Source: an uncultured Corynebacterium sp. (GTDB lineage: Bacteria; Actinomycetota; Actinomycetes; Mycobacteriales; Mycobacteriaceae). Taken from it: 64,000 bases of DNA. Location of the stretch: positions 1-64,000 of the forward strand of contig NZ_CAMXWS010000006.1 of assembly GCF_947253065.1 (NCBI RefSeq). Direction: 5' to 3'. Numbering within the stretch: the stretch's first letter is position 1; the number at the start of each line of letters is the position of its first letter. The notes under the pieces are model-generated. The model made no database searches, was not told the origin of the DNA, and saw only the letters and a list, made by a program, of their open reading frames with translations. The translations under genes were made by a program, and so were the position numbers. This document shows positions 7,623 to 16,902 of the stretch, piece by piece.

Positions 7623-8672
7623 ATGTCCGGCAGCCTGAGCCTGATCATCGTCCTCATCGTGGTGGTGTGGGCGATCGTTCTCGCCCCAATGGTGCTGGGG
7701 GACTCTAAGCCGATCCGTCGTTCCGGTGAGGGCTACGACGAGACCCGTGTCCTGCATGAAGGAAACACTTTGCTGCAGGCGCGTCGCCGTCCGCGCGTGA
7801 CCAAGGCAGACATTCATAGCTTCGACGAGGACAGCGACGATTACGAAGTGCTGGACGCCGTCGCCGAAGACGAAGCAGTGCTTATCGACGACACCGATGG
7901 CTCCACCTCCCTGAAGAAGCTCTTCACCCGCAAAGAGCCCATTGACGGCGAAGTCGTCGAACCGGAAGAAGCAGAAGCTGAGCTCGAGACCGACACTGAA
8001 CTCGATGTAGAAACCGACACTGATTCTGACGCAGATTCTGACACTGAATCTGACGCCGATTCTGACACCGAGTACGAACTCGATGCGTCCTACCTCTCCC
8101 CAGAGGATTACGGGTATTCCACTATCGTCTCCATTGATGACGCGGAGCCGGAAGTAGTGCCGGAGGCAGAAGTCGACACTGACCAGGCCGACACTGAGCA
8201 GGCCGACACTGAGCCGACTGACGAGGAAATCGCTTTTGCTCGTTCGCGTCGTGGCCGTGGTGGTTGGGATCCGGAGACTGCGAAGCGTGTCCGCGAGGAT
8301 CGCTTCCGTCGCCGGCAGCGCACGCTGCTCGGCCTGGTAGTCGTCTTCGGTATTTCGTTTGTCTTCGGAATTGTTTCCGGTGGCTGGGCTTGGCTGGCGC
8401 CGCTAGCGGCAGCAGGTCTGCTGGCATGGTTCCTCACCGCGCTGCGCACCACAGTGAAGCAGGAGCGTGCACTGCAGGCACGTCGCGTGCGGCAGCTGCG
8501 CCGCGCACGTCTCGGTGTTGTGACCGCTGCTGAGGATGCGCCGGTTCCGCCGCACATGCGACGCCCGGGTGCCGTGGTGGTTGAGGTTGATGATGAAAGC
8601 GCGGACTTTGCCAACCTGCCCACGTACACCAGCCCGCGCCATGAGACGGAGCGCGTCCGCGAAATCGCTTAG
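7623..8672 (+). CDS. glpR: Divisome membrane protein SepX/GlpR (Glp receptor)
   Basis: The 349-residue protein has an N-terminal membrane helix (residues 5-24), the conserved segment APMVLGDSKPIRRSGEGYDETRVLH, a long acidic linker and two further membrane helices (about residues 237-282) followed by a basic C-terminal tail. The family comprises the Streptomyces division protein SepX and corynebacterial GlpR, which recruits the gephyrin-like protein Glp. The linker carries low-complexity DSDADSDTESDADSDTE and DQADTEQADTEPTDE repeats encoded by 12- and 18-base DNA repeats. It lies in the same block as glp, but 102 bases after the acetyltransferase with an AGAAAGG ribosome binding site, so it may have its own promoter. 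Confidence 0.82.
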   Translation: MSGSLSLIIVLIVVVWAIVLAPMVLGDSKPIRRSGEGYDETRVLHEGNTLLQARRRPRVTKADIHSFDEDSDDYEVLDAVAEDEAVLIDDTDGSTSLKKLFTRKEPIDGEVVEPEEAEAELETDTELDVETDTDSDADSDTESDADSDTEYELDASYLSPEDYGYSTIVSIDDAEPEVVPEAEVDTDQADTEQADTEPTDEEIAFARSRRGRGGWDPETAKRVREDRFRRRQRTLLGLVVVFGISFVFGIVSGGWAWLAPLAAAGLLAWFLTALRTTVKQERALQARRVRQLRRARLGVVTAAEDAPVPPHMRRPGAVVVEVDDESADFANLPTYTSPRHETERVREIA

Positions 8673-8686
8673 TTTTTTCGCCAATA

Positions 8687-8734
8687 AGAGGTCGTCATGC
8701 CCGGTAATATCGCCGGGTATGACGACCTCTTTTT
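8687..8734 (+). terminator. Strong intrinsic terminator after glpR
   Basis: Arms 8687-8704 and 8713-8730 pair over 18 bases with one G-T wobble, closing an 8-base loop, and are followed by a T run (8730-8734). The downstream arm contains the ATG proposed for the next gene and the loop contains its -10 box. Confidence 0.8.
8705..8710 (+). promoter_or_regulatory. -10 box in the terminator loop, for the DUF4442 gene
   Basis: TAATAT sits exactly in the loop of the glpR terminator and ends 8 bases before the ATG at 8719, giving a leaderless transcript that would start inside the downstream stem arm. Confidence 0.45.
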
Positions 8735-9234
8735 CTACTTCTGTGAACAATAATCCTGGAAAGTCCGCTCAGCTGTGGGAGAAATTCAGCGATACAAAGC
8801 TCAAGCGACTGATCTTCTCCGCGTTTTATTCCGTTAAGGCTCCTTATTTTCGCACGGTCATGCCGCGTGTTCAGCTCGCTGAGCCCGGTCGCTGTGTTGT
8901 TCGCCTGGGCAAGTGGTGGGGCGTGCAGAACCACATCGGTACCTTCCACGTCATCGCGGGCCTGAATGGTGCAGAGGCAGCGATGGGGCTGCTGTGTGAG
9001 GTGACCGTGCCGGATACTCACCGTTGGATCCCGCGTGGCATGCGTGCGGATTACCCGGCGAAGTCCACTGGCGGACTGACGATTACAGCAACTGCAGACT
9101 TCCCGGACTTTGACACGATCACACGCGAGACCGGCGGCCAGCTGGTCACCATTAATTGCGAGATCGTCGACGATGCCGGCGTGGAGCCGATCACCGCCGA
9201 GATCGACGTGTGGGTCACTGCGAAGAAGAAGTAA
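8719..9234 (+). CDS. DUF4442 hotdog-fold protein
   Basis: The 171-residue product matches DUF4442, a thioesterase-like hotdog family: it has the helix LKRLIFSAFYSVKAPYFRTVMPRV, the central WWGVQNHIGTFHVIAGLNGAEAAMGLL that forms the hotdog helix, and strands ending DVWVTAKKK. Its substrate is unknown. The frame is open further upstream inside glpR; I chose ATG 8719 because the residues before it look non-coding and because of the TAATAT box 8 bases upstream. A GTG at 8743, after the terminator T run, is a real alternative. The 3' end overlaps the convergent Tag-like gene by 20 bases. Confidence 0.75.
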   Translation: MTTSFSTSVNNNPGKSAQLWEKFSDTKLKRLIFSAFYSVKAPYFRTVMPRVQLAEPGRCVVRLGKWWGVQNHIGTFHVIAGLNGAEAAMGLLCEVTVPDTHRWIPRGMRADYPAKSTGGLTITATADFPDFDTITRETGGQLVTINCEIVDDAGVEPITAEIDVWVTAKKK

Positions 9235-9682
9235 TCATCGCAATCATCCCATCCATGGTCGTTGGGCCGATGTACACAAAGCCCAACGGCCGTAGATAGG
9301 CAGTTAAAGACAACCCGTCTTTAAAGTCGTCGTTTTCGAGATACCAGTTGATCAGCTCAGACAATGACTGATCTTTCCGCATTGCCACTGCGGCTTTTGC
9401 ATTAGTGATCACCGCTTCAATCTTGCGGCGATTACGGATGAGCTTGGGGTTGCTCAGTAGATACTCAACATCTTCTTCATCAAACTCGGCGATCAGTTCC
9501 GGGTCGAAGTCGCAGAAGGCATCCCGCAGTGCTTCGCGCTTTTTCTCTATGAGCCCCCAGGACAACCCTGGCAGGAATACTTCTAGGGTGAGCAGTTCAA
9601 AGGCGTGTTTGTCGTCGATAAGCGGTGCTGTGTTTGGTGTTGTCTTTAGTGCTGTTTCCATACTTACTTTGACTGCTGTCAC
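9215..9682 (-). CDS. DNA-3-methyladenine glycosylase I (Tag)-like protein lacking zinc ligands
   Basis: The 155-residue protein resembles the core of Tag, which excises 3-methyladenine: LLTLEVFLPGLSWGLIEKKREALRDAF, followed by EEDVEYLL and the helix-hairpin region KLIRNRRKIEAVITNAKA, matches E. coli Tag including the LE and GLSW substrate-pocket residues. It lacks the N-terminal Cys/YHDxEWG segment and the C-terminal H..GC zinc snap, ending instead in MITSSSQ. It could be a degenerate or re-purposed glycosylase. The listed start is a GTG at 9682; ATG 9661 is an alternative with no better ribosome binding site. Confidence 0.65.
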   Translation of the reverse strand: MTAVKVSMETALKTTPNTAPLIDDKHAFELLTLEVFLPGLSWGLIEKKREALRDAFCDFDPELIAEFDEEDVEYLLSNPKLIRNRRKIEAVITNAKAAVAMRKDQSLSELINWYLENDDFKDGLSLTAYLRPLGFVYIGPTTMDGMIAMITSSSQ

Positions 9683-9716
9683 CGCCCAAAAGGTTCCACG
9701 TTGTAGTGTTTAACTC

Positions 9717-10124
9717 ATGAATAGCCCTGCTGTCCGCGATTTCGCCCTGCTTGTGGCGCGTCTCGTGCTCGGTGTCGTATTCATCGCGCGGGGCTACCAG
9801 CACTGGATTGGAACTGGAATGGCGCGCACCGCCCAGCAATTTGATGCGGCGGGAATCCCTCAACCACGTCTGGCCGCTTACGTTGCTGGCTCGTTTGAGC
9901 TCGTCGGTGGTGCGCTGCTGATCATTGGGCTGTTGACGACGATCGTGGCAGGGATGCTGGCTTTGATGGCACTCACGGCTAGCTATTTCATCCATCTTCA
10001 TGCCGGATTCTTTGCTGAGAATGGTGGCTTCGAATACCCGCTGGTGCTTGCATCGCTGCTCGGCCTGGTCGTGGTCTTTGGTGCGGGGCGTGCCAGTTTG
10101 GACAAGGTGTTGATCGATGGTTGA
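9717..10124 (+). CDS. DoxX-family membrane protein
   Basis: The 135-residue protein has four predicted membrane helices and the DoxX signature LLVARLVLGVVFIARGYQHW with an internal PQPRLAAYVAGSFELVGGALLIIGL. DoxX proteins are small inner-membrane proteins linked to redox and thiol stress in mycobacteria; the activity of this one is unknown. TAGTGT (9704-9709) ends 7 bases before the ATG, suggesting a leaderless mRNA. The next gene overlaps its 3' end by 8 bases, so the two are translationally coupled. Confidence 0.85.
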   Translation: MNSPAVRDFALLVARLVLGVVFIARGYQHWIGTGMARTAQQFDAAGIPQPRLAAYVAGSFELVGGALLIIGLLTTIVAGMLALMALTASYFIHLHAGFFAENGGFEYPLVLASLLGLVVVFGAGRASLDKVLIDG

Positions 10125-10731
10125 CCATAGCGATGTTCAAGCTGCGCTTTCTGCGCGTATCGACGGTGAAGAAGCCGGCATCGACAACGACGTCGTCGAT
10201 GCCCATCTGGCCGAGTGCCCGGAATGCCAAGAATATTGGGAGCAATCCCTGCAGCTGTCGCGTTCCTTGAGCTACGTGGAAGCTGATGGATCGTTGGCGC
10301 CGCCAGATGGCCTGTCTGAAGCCATCTATGCCGGGGTGCAAGACGAATTCCGTCGCGTCTCTTCCCGCCGTGTCGTGCTGATGTCTTTCTGCCGCGTGCT
10401 TCTCATGATCCTGGCGTTCGTCTATGTCGTGTGGGCTGGTCGTCTGCTCGCCTCCGGGGACCCTGATATCAGTTCAGCTTCCGTGCGCGTCGGCATTGCG
10501 GTGTCCTTGCTTTTCGTTGCGTGGAAGCCCAGCCAAATCCCAGGGGTCCTGCTCATCGTTGGTGCAATGTTCGGCTTCAGCCTCGGCTTCGGGGTGCTGG
10601 AGGCCATCTCCGGGGGAGCGGCACCATGGGCGCAGCTTGCCACATTGCTGGTCACGTGCGCTGTTCTCGTATGCACCTGGGTGATCGATTACGGCAACCC
10701 ACTGCGAGTGCTCAACGCCCGGCCGATCTAG
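10117..10731 (+). CDS. Zinc-finger (zf-HC2) anti-sigma-like membrane protein
   Basis: The 204-residue protein starts with a ZAS/zf-HC2 zinc finger, HLAECPECQEYW (HxxxCxxC, residues about 30-40), which in anti-sigma factors binds zinc and sequesters an ECF sigma factor. Four hydrophobic helices follow (about residues 88-200). There is no sigma-factor gene next to it, so the partner, if any, is encoded elsewhere. It overlaps doxX by 8 bases and ends one base before the stop codon of the convergent pmt gene. Confidence 0.75.
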   Translation: MVDHSDVQAALSARIDGEEAGIDNDVVDAHLAECPECQEYWEQSLQLSRSLSYVEADGSLAPPDGLSEAIYAGVQDEFRRVSSRRVVLMSFCRVLLMILAFVYVVWAGRLLASGDPDISSASVRVGIAVSLLFVAWKPSQIPGVLLIVGAMFGFSLGFGVLEAISGGAAPWAQLATLLVTCAVLVCTWVIDYGNPLRVLNARPI

Positions 10732-12264
10732 TTATTTCCAGCTCGGCAACCACATCATCTGGTTGTAGAAGCTGTTCGGGATTGAAATGCCGTACAGAAT
10801 CGGCGAGAAGTACAAGAACATCCCAATCACCACGGCCACATAAAAGATTGCGGCGAGCTGACCAGAAGTAAGTGGCCCGACGAGCTTTTGCGCCTGCGGG
10901 ATTGGTTTGCCTCGCTTCGTCAGTTCCCCGACAGCGATCGCCAAAAGCACGATGGTGAAGGGGACGAGAGGAGCGGCGTAGAAGAAGTACATCTGGCGAT
11001 CGAAGGCAGCTAGCCAGGGCAAGAATCCAGCGGCGAAACCGACGAGTGGCAGGATCACGCGACGGTCCTTGCGTGTGATCCACACCCAGATTGCCCAGAG
11101 CAGAATCGGCACCGTTAACCACCAGATTGCAGGTGTGCCGAACAGGTAGATCATGCGACGAGAATCATCGGTGTTCGCCGAGAAATACAGAATCGGGCGG
11201 GCGGCGACGAGCCAGGACCAGGGCTTGGAATCCCACGGGTGAGAATGCCCTGAAGAAGACGTCAGCTGGGAGTGAAAATCAAGGACTGAGAAGTGGTAGT
11301 AGAACCACCCCGCGACGGCCTCAGGCAGTTTGGCTAGCCAAGGCCAGTCGGAATCGGCAATCGTGCCGTCGGAAAGTGCGTGGCGGTAGACAGCTGTTTC
11401 GGAGGCGAACCAGGCGCGCCACGACCAGACGTAGAGCAACGCCGGAATCAGCACGATTGAGGCGAGCGCGGACGGGACATCCTTCAAAAGCGTTTCTCGC
11501 ACTGGGTGCTTCACGCCATAACGGTTTCTCAACCACAGGTCGTAGAAGGACGAAAGCAGTCCGAAGAATGCGATGTAGTACAAGCCCGACCACTTCACCG
11601 CCAGAGCACACCCGAGCAATACACCGGTGGCGAAACGCCACCACCGAAAACCCAGTCGAGGGTTGATCTCACCTTCCACATACGCATCGTGGAAGCGCTG
11701 GTGAACTTGGCGCATATCGCCAGCCAGCGTCCAAGCGGCGGCGACCACGAAAAGGAGAATGAACACGTCGAGCATGCCGAAGCGGCCGATGACCAGCAAC
11801 ACTCCGTCGCAAAGCGCGAAAATGCCGGCGAAAAGCGCAATGAGCCATGATTGCGATACACGTCGTGCGAGCAGCATGGTGAACACGACGACCGCGGATC
11901 CAAAAAGCGCAGCCATGAAACGCCAACCGAGGGGGGTGTACCCGAAGACCATCTCGCCGAGCGCTTCGATCCGTTTCGCCAGTGGCGGATGCACGACGAG
12001 GCCATAGCCCGGGTTCGATTCAATACCGCCAAGCACCGGATTGAACCAGGAACGCGCAATATCCCATGCCTGGGGCACGTAGTGCTTCTCATCAAAAACA
12101 GGGGTGCCGTCGGATTCTGCGGCGCCCAAACGAACAAACCGTGTGAATAAGGCGATCACGGCAATGATCGCGGTCACTACAGTGTCACGACGGGACCAAG
12201 GAACCGTCACCGGTGCAGTTGGTTGAGGTCGTCGCGACACTGTTGAATTCACGGCTGAAATCAC
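10732..12264 (-). CDS. pmt: Dolichyl-phosphate-mannose-protein mannosyltransferase (Pmt)
   Basis: Pmt transfers mannose from polyprenyl-phosphate-mannose to Ser/Thr of exported proteins. The protein has many membrane helices and the GT39 signatures: the loop VFDEKHYVPQAWDIARSWFN with the catalytic Asp-Glu pair, VHPPLAKRIEALGE, and the C-terminal PMT_4TMC region ending YGISIPNSFYNQMMWLPSWK. It is the Rv1002c homologue and is divergent from rsmI as in M. tuberculosis. The frame extends to a TTG at 12294, but I prefer the GTG at 12264, 7 bases after TAAGAT (12277-12272), giving a leaderless mRNA. Confidence 0.9.
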   Translation of the reverse strand: MISAVNSTVSRRPQPTAPVTVPWSRRDTVVTAIIAVIALFTRFVRLGAAESDGTPVFDEKHYVPQAWDIARSWFNPVLGGIESNPGYGLVVHPPLAKRIEALGEMVFGYTPLGWRFMAALFGSAVVVFTMLLARRVSQSWLIALFAGIFALCDGVLLVIGRFGMLDVFILLFVVAAAWTLAGDMRQVHQRFHDAYVEGEINPRLGFRWWRFATGVLLGCALAVKWSGLYYIAFFGLLSSFYDLWLRNRYGVKHPVRETLLKDVPSALASIVLIPALLYVWSWRAWFASETAVYRHALSDGTIADSDWPWLAKLPEAVAGWFYYHFSVLDFHSQLTSSSGHSHPWDSKPWSWLVAARPILYFSANTDDSRRMIYLFGTPAIWWLTVPILLWAIWVWITRKDRRVILPLVGFAAGFLPWLAAFDRQMYFFYAAPLVPFTIVLLAIAVGELTKRGKPIPQAQKLVGPLTSGQLAAIFYVAVVIGMFLYFSPILYGISIPNSFYNQMMWLPSWK

Positions 12265-12303
12265 GGCAATGATCTTAGCCGGTGGGTGTGCCAAGCTAGG
12301 TGC

Positions 12304-13149
12304 ATGGAGGAATCACAGAATCTCCCGTCACGCGGCATCGTGCTTGCCGCAACGCCCCTGGGCAATATCGGCGATGCATCCCCCCGTCTTGTTCATGCGT
12401 TGGAGCACGCCGATGTGATTGCTGCGGAGGACACGCGCCGTACGAGAAATCTTGCCTCAGCACTCGGGGTGGAAATCCGCGGCAAGGTCATTTCCAATTT
12501 TGACCACAACGAGGACAAACGGGTCGCCGAGCTGATTACGGATGCCCGCAACTCCGTGGTGCTCGTGGTCACGGATGCAGGCATGCCTCTAGTTTCTGAC
12601 CCCGGTCATTCAATCGTGGCTGCAGCACACGACGCAGACATCCCGGTGACGTGCTTGCCTGGTCCGTCTGCTGTGACGACCGCTCTTGCTCTATCCGGCC
12701 TCGGGGTGGGGCGCTTCATTTTCGATGGCTTCGCCCCGCGTAAAACTGGTGCCCGCCGGAGTTGGCTTGAATCTCTGAAAAATGAGAAGCGTGCTGTGTG
12801 CTTCTTCGAGTCGCCACACCGCATTGAGACCACTCTTGCGGAAGCCGCGGAAATCCTCGGCGAACGAGGAGCAGTCGTGTGCCGCGAGCTCACCAAGACC
12901 TTCGAGGAGGTCAAGCGAGGCACACTTGCTGAGCTCGCTGACTGGTCCCGGGAGGGCGTCAAAGGCGAGGTCACCGTCGTGATTGATGGCGGAACGGATA
13001 CGGCCGAACCCGAAGATGTGCTCGCCCTCGTGCAGCAACGCGTTGACGACGGCATGCGCGCGAAAGACGCAGTCAAGGAAGTCGCGAAGGGAGCTGGCAT
13101 CAAGGCAAGCGAGCTTTACGACGCTTTCATCGCCGCCCGCAGCTCCTAG
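12304..13149 (+). CDS. rsmI: 16S rRNA (cytidine1402-2'-O)-methyltransferase RsmI
   Basis: RsmI methylates the ribose of C1402 in the decoding centre of 16S rRNA using S-adenosylmethionine. The 281-residue protein has the tetrapyrrole-methylase fold with the family motifs LAATPLGNIGDASPR, AAEDTRRTRNL, VTDAGMPLVSDPG and LPGPSAVTTALALSGL. ATG 12304 was chosen because it begins just before the conserved domain; an upstream in-frame start would add six residues. It is divergent from pmt with only about 40 bases between start codons, the same arrangement as Rv1003/Rv1002c. Confidence 0.93.
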   Translation: MEESQNLPSRGIVLAATPLGNIGDASPRLVHALEHADVIAAEDTRRTRNLASALGVEIRGKVISNFDHNEDKRVAELITDARNSVVLVVTDAGMPLVSDPGHSIVAAAHDADIPVTCLPGPSAVTTALALSGLGVGRFIFDGFAPRKTGARRSWLESLKNEKRAVCFFESPHRIETTLAEAAEILGERGAVVCRELTKTFEEVKRGTLAELADWSREGVKGEVTVVIDGGTDTAEPEDVLALVQQRVDDGMRAKDAVKEVAKGAGIKASELYDAFIAARSS

Positions 13150-13174
13150 ACAGCTCCTGAACAGCTCCTTGAAC
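13141..13174. repeat. Three 11-base tandem repeats at the rsmI stop codon
   Basis: AGCTCCTAGAC, AGCTCCTGAAC and AGCTCCTTGAAC follow one another at 13141, 13152 and 13163. The first unit includes the rsmI stop codon. No function is evident. Confidence 0.6.
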
Positions 13175-13233
13175 CCTGGAGCGCACTGAGTGCACATCTT
13201 CGTTACGGTCTTTGGAGTGAGAAAGGAGCTTCA

Positions 13234-15030
13234 GTGACCAGCAACGAAAACATTCGTGATCCGCACGACCCAGATGCGGAACCGCACGCAGAAGATCCGA
13301 TCAAGGCGCACAACCGCCCCGCAACGGCGGAACTGCAGGATCTTCTTGATGTGAGGAACCACGGCAATCAAAAGACGATCTCCGATCCGGAGGACGCCGT
13401 TGAACTCGCTTCAGAGGATGAGAACCTCTCTATTGATTGGGTCATCGTCGGGCCCCTCGCCGCGATCGTCGTCGCGGTAGTTGTGTGGGGTCTAGCCTTC
13501 AAGGACAGCTTCAGCGCCTTCTCGTCGGCGTCGTTTAGCTGGGTCATTGGGAACCTCGGCTGGGCGTATGTCTTTTTTGGCACCCTGTTCGTTGTTTTCA
13601 TCATGGTGATCGCTGCATCGAAATTCGGCAAGATCCGTTTAGGGGCCACCGATGAGCAACCGGAATTCACCACCATGTCGTGGATTGCGATGATGTTCGC
13701 GGCCGGCATGGGCATTGGTCTGATGTTTTTCGGTGCTTCCGAGCCGTTGACTTTCTACCGCGACGGTGTCCCCGGCATGGATAGTGCTGATGCTGTGGGT
13801 ACTTCCATGGCGCAGACCATGTACCACTGGACCCTCCACCCATGGGCGGTCTATGCGGTCCTTGGCCTCGCCATCGCGTATTCCACGTTCCGTCTTGGGC
13901 GCAAGCAGCTGCTTTCCAGCGCCTTTATTCCGCTGATTGGGCAGAAGCGCGCTGACGGTTGGCTGGGCAGGCTTATCGACGGCCTCGCCATCTTTGCCAC
14001 CATCTTCGGCACCGCTTGTTCCCTCGGCCTGGGTGCTTTGCAGATCTCTACTGGTCTGGAGGCATCTGGTGTGGTTGATTCGCCTTCGACAATGCTCACC
14101 GTGGGCATCGTCAGTGTCCTCACCCTTGCATTCCTGCTGTCTGCCATGTCCGGTGTGGGTCGCGGTATTCAGTGGGTCTCCAACTTCAACTTGGTCATTG
14201 CCGCACTGTTGGCGATATTCGTGTTCATTTTCGGTCCGACCCTAACCCAACTCAATCTGCTGCCGACCGCGATCGCGTCCTACCTGGATCAGTTCTTCAT
14301 CATGGCTTCCCGCACCGCCGAATCCGCTGATTCGACTGCAGGGGAGTGGCTGGGTAGCTGGACCATCTTCTACTGGGCATGGTGGATCTCCTGGTCCCCG
14401 TTCGTGGGTACATTCCTGGCACGTATCTCCCGCGGCCGCACGATTCGTGAATTCTGCCTTGGTGTCACGTTGATCCCGGCTGGTTTGTCCACCGTCTGGT
14501 TCTGCATTTTCGGTGGCACCGCTATTCACCTGGAGCAGATCGGCGAGTCCATTTACAGCGAAGGGGGCTCCGAGGCGCAGCTGTTCAACTTGCTGCAGTC
14601 CTTCCCAGGCGGCTACATCATGGGCATTTTGGCCCTGGTCCTGCTGGGCACCTTCTTCATTACCTCTGCTGACTCCGCGTCCACGGTGATGGGCTCTTTG
14701 TCCCAGAACGGCAAGACGGATCCGAAGCCTCTCCTGACAGGAATATGGGGCCTCGCTACTGCGGCAGTCGGCCTGACCCTGCTGATCGCGGGTGGCGACG
14801 ATGCCCTCGACTCCTTGCAGAGCGTCACCATTGCTGCGGCAACACCGTTCCTGGTCATCCTGATCTTGCTGATGTTCGCGATCGTGAAGGATGTCAGCAA
14901 CGACACCATTTACCTGGATATGAAGGAGCAGCAGCGCTTCGCTCACCAGCTGGCTGTCGAGCGTCGTATGCACCGCGATGCGATTGCTAAGGCGCGTAAA
15001 CGGCAGCGCATGTTCGGTACGAAGCATTAG
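13234..15030 (+). CDS. betP: BCCT-family glycine betaine/choline-type transporter (BetP-like)
   Basis: The 598-residue protein has the BCCT architecture: a long acidic N-terminal tail (about 65 residues), twelve membrane helices, and the signature [15 protein letters not shown] plus the tryptophan-rich substrate region [31 protein letters not shown]. The C-terminal tail is basic ([16 protein letters not shown]), as in BetP, where it senses potassium and osmotic stress. BCCT carriers import compatible solutes with sodium. The GTG start follows a GAAAGGAG ribosome binding site. The location after rsmI and before metG is the betP position of C. glutamicum, but substrate specificity is inferred. 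Confidence 0.85.
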   Translation: MTSNENIRDPHDPDAEPHAEDPIKAHNRPATAELQDLLDVRNHGNQKTISDPEDAVELASEDENLSIDWVIVGPLAAIVVAVVVWGLAFKDSFSAFSSASFSWVIGNLGWAYVFFGTLFVVFIMVIAASKFGKIRLGATDEQPEFTTMSWIAMMFAAGMGIGLMFFGASEPLTFYRDGVPGMDSADAVGTSMAQTMYHWTLHPWAVYAVLGLAIAYSTFRLGRKQLLSSAFIPLIGQKRADGWLGRLIDGLAIFATIFGTACSLGLGALQISTGLEASGVVDSPSTMLTVGIVSVLTLAFLLSAMSGVGRGIQWVSNFNLVIAALLAIFVFIFGPTLTQLNLLPTAIASYLDQFFIMASRTAESADSTAGEWLGSWTIFYWAWWISWSPFVGTFLARISRGRTIREFCLGVTLIPAGLSTVWFCIFGGTAIHLEQIGESIYSEGGSEAQLFNLLQSFPGGYIMGILALVLLGTFFITSADSASTVMGSLSQNGKTDPKPLLTGIWGLATAAVGLTLLIAGGDDALDSLQSVTIAAATPFLVILILLMFAIVKDVSNDTIYLDMKEQQRFAHQLAVERRMHRDAIAKARKRQRMFGTKH

Positions 15031-15048
15031 TCACTTATGCTGGGGCAC

Positions 15049-16902
15049 ATGACTGTTTCCCCGCACAATCCCACTTCCGAAAATGTCCTCGTGTGCGTGG
15101 CCTGGCCGTACGCGAATGGGCCGCGCCATATCGGCCACGTCGCAGGCTTCGGTGTCCCGTCCGATGTGTTCGCGCGTTACCAGCGCATGGTGGGAAACAA
15201 CGTGCTCATGGTGTCCGGCACCGATGAGCACGGCACCCCGCTCCTCGTCCAAGCGGACAAGGAGGGCGTGACCGTCAAGGAGCTGGCGGACCGCTACAAC
15301 CGACAGATCGTCGAGGACCTCGCCGGACTGGGATTGTCCTACGATCTGTTCACCCGCACCACCACCCGTAACCACTACGCGGTGGTGCAGGAGCTCTTCA
15401 AGGGCCTGTACAACAACGGGTACATGATCAAGGAGACCACCAAGGGCGCGATCTCCCCGTCCACGGGACGCACTCTTCCGGACCGTTACATTGAGGGCAC
15501 ATGCCCGATCTGTGGCGCAGACGACGCTCGTGGCGACCAGTGCGATAACTGCGGTAATCAGCTTGACCCGGTTGATCTGATCAACCCTGTTTCCAAGATC
15601 AATGGGGAAACCCCGGAGTTTGTTGAGACCGAGCACTTCATGCTCGACTTGCCATCGCTTCACGACGCATTGAAGGCCTGGCTCGAGACCCGCCAAGACT
15701 GGCGCCCGAATGTGCTCAAGTTCTCTCTCAATCTGCTTGAGGACATGCGTCCGCGCTCCATGACCCGCGACATCGACTGGGGTATCCCCGTCCCTGTCGA
15801 AGGCTGGGAAAACGATCCGGGCAAGAAGCTCTATGTCTGGTTCGACGCCGTTGTCGGCTACCTGTCTGCTTCGATCGAGTGGGCAGCACGCACCGGTAAC
15901 CCGGATGCGTGGAAGCAGTTCTGGCAGGAGCCGTCGACAAGCGGCTTCTACTTCATGGGCAAGGACAACATCACCTTCCACTCCCAGATCTGGCCGGGCG
16001 AACTTCTCGGCTATGCCGGTAAGGGCTCGAAGGGCGGAAATGTTCACGAGCTCGGCGAGCTCAACTTGCCTACCGAGGTCGTCTCGTCTGAGTTCCTCAC
16101 CATGTCCGGTTCGAAGTTCTCCTCCTCCAAGGGCGTCGTCATTTACGTCAAGGACTTCCTCGCCGAATTCGGTCCGGATCCGCTGCGTTATTTCATTGCC
16201 GTCGCCGGCCCAGAGAACAACGACACCGACTTCACGTGGGATGAGTTCGTACGTCGCGTGAACAATGAGCTCGCGAATGGCTGGGGCAACCTGGTCAACC
16301 GCACCGTATCCATGGCGCACAAGAACTTCGGCGAGGTGCCAGAACCAGGCGAGCTTCTCGACGTCGACCGCGCGATCCTCGACCTTGCCTCCCAGACCTT
16401 CGAATCTGCGGGGCACGAGCTGAGCCTTGCTCACTTCAAGGCTGCGATCACTAAGGTGATGCACGTCGTCGGCGAAGCGAATGCCTACATCGCGGACCAG
16501 CAGCCGTGGAAGCTGGCAAAGGACGAGTCTCAGCGTGAACGCCTGGCCACCGTGCTGTGGACCGCGCTCCAGGTGGTCTCCGACTGCAATGCGCTGTTGA
16601 CCCCGTTCATCCCGCATACCGCTCAGAAGGTTCACGAGACTCTCGGCCGCGATGGCATTTGGGCTGCATCCCCGTGTGTTGAGGAAGTCACCGACGACGA
16701 AGATCTCGAGCTGATCGGTGCTGGTCTTCCGGAGAAGGGGCAGACCTACCCGGTGATCACCGGTGATTACGCCTCCCAACAGGCTGTGTGGTCCCGAGTT
16801 GATGTCGTTCCGGGCACGAAGCTGGAGAAGCCGAAGCCGCTCATTGCCAAGCTCGATCCGGAGCTCGGTGAGACCGGCCCGGAGTGGGCGCCGGTTCAGT
16901 AA
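15049..16902 (+). CDS. metG: Methionyl-tRNA synthetase
   Basis: This class I synthetase charges tRNA-Met. The 617-residue protein has the HIGH-type motif [11 protein letters not shown], a zinc-binding insertion with paired CxxC motifs (CPICGADD...CDNCG), and the KMSKS-type loop KFSSSKG. It lacks the C-terminal tRNA-binding OB domain found in some homologues, as usual for actinobacteria. I chose the ATG at 15049, which lies 7 bases after TATGCT (15036-15041), a leaderless arrangement; the in-frame ATG at 15037 lies inside that -10 box. The 3' end overlaps the convergent HNH gene by 7 bases. Confidence 0.95.
   Translation: MTVSPHNPTSENVLVCVAWPYANGPRHIGHVAGFGVPSDVFARYQRMVGNNVLMVSGTDEHGTPLLVQADKEGVTVKELADRYNRQIVEDLAGLGLSYDLFTRTTTRNHYAVVQELFKGLYNNGYMIKETTKGAISPSTGRTLPDRYIEGTCPICGADDARGDQCDNCGNQLDPVDLINPVSKINGETPEFVETEHFMLDLPSLHDALKAWLETRQDWRPNVLKFSLNLLEDMRPRSMTRDIDWGIPVPVEGWENDPGKKLYVWFDAVVGYLSASIEWAARTGNPDAWKQFWQEPSTSGFYFMGKDNITFHSQIWPGELLGYAGKGSKGGNVHELGELNLPTEVVSSEFLTMSGSKFSSSKGVVIYVKDFLAEFGPDPLRYFIAVAGPENNDTDFTWDEFVRRVNNELANGWGNLVNRTVSMAHKNFGEVPEPGELLDVDRAILDLASQTFESAGHELSLAHFKAAITKVMHVVGEANAYIADQQPWKLAKDESQRERLATVLWTALQVVSDCNALLTPFIPHTAQKVHETLGRDGIWAASPCVEEVTDDEDLELIGAGLPEKGQTYPVITGDYASQQAVWSRVDVVPGTKLEKPKPLIAKLDPELGETGPEWAPVQ

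Noticed and set aside
8020..8220. Possible CRISPR-like or microsatellite array
   Set aside because: The 12- and 18-base repeats are in frame and encode the acidic Asp-Ser/Asp-Thr linker of GlpR; no spacers of constant length exist.
15031..16779. A 582-codon open frame on the minus strand
   Set aside because: It is the antisense shadow of metG, which has clear synthetase motifs; the protein is low-complexity and matches nothing.
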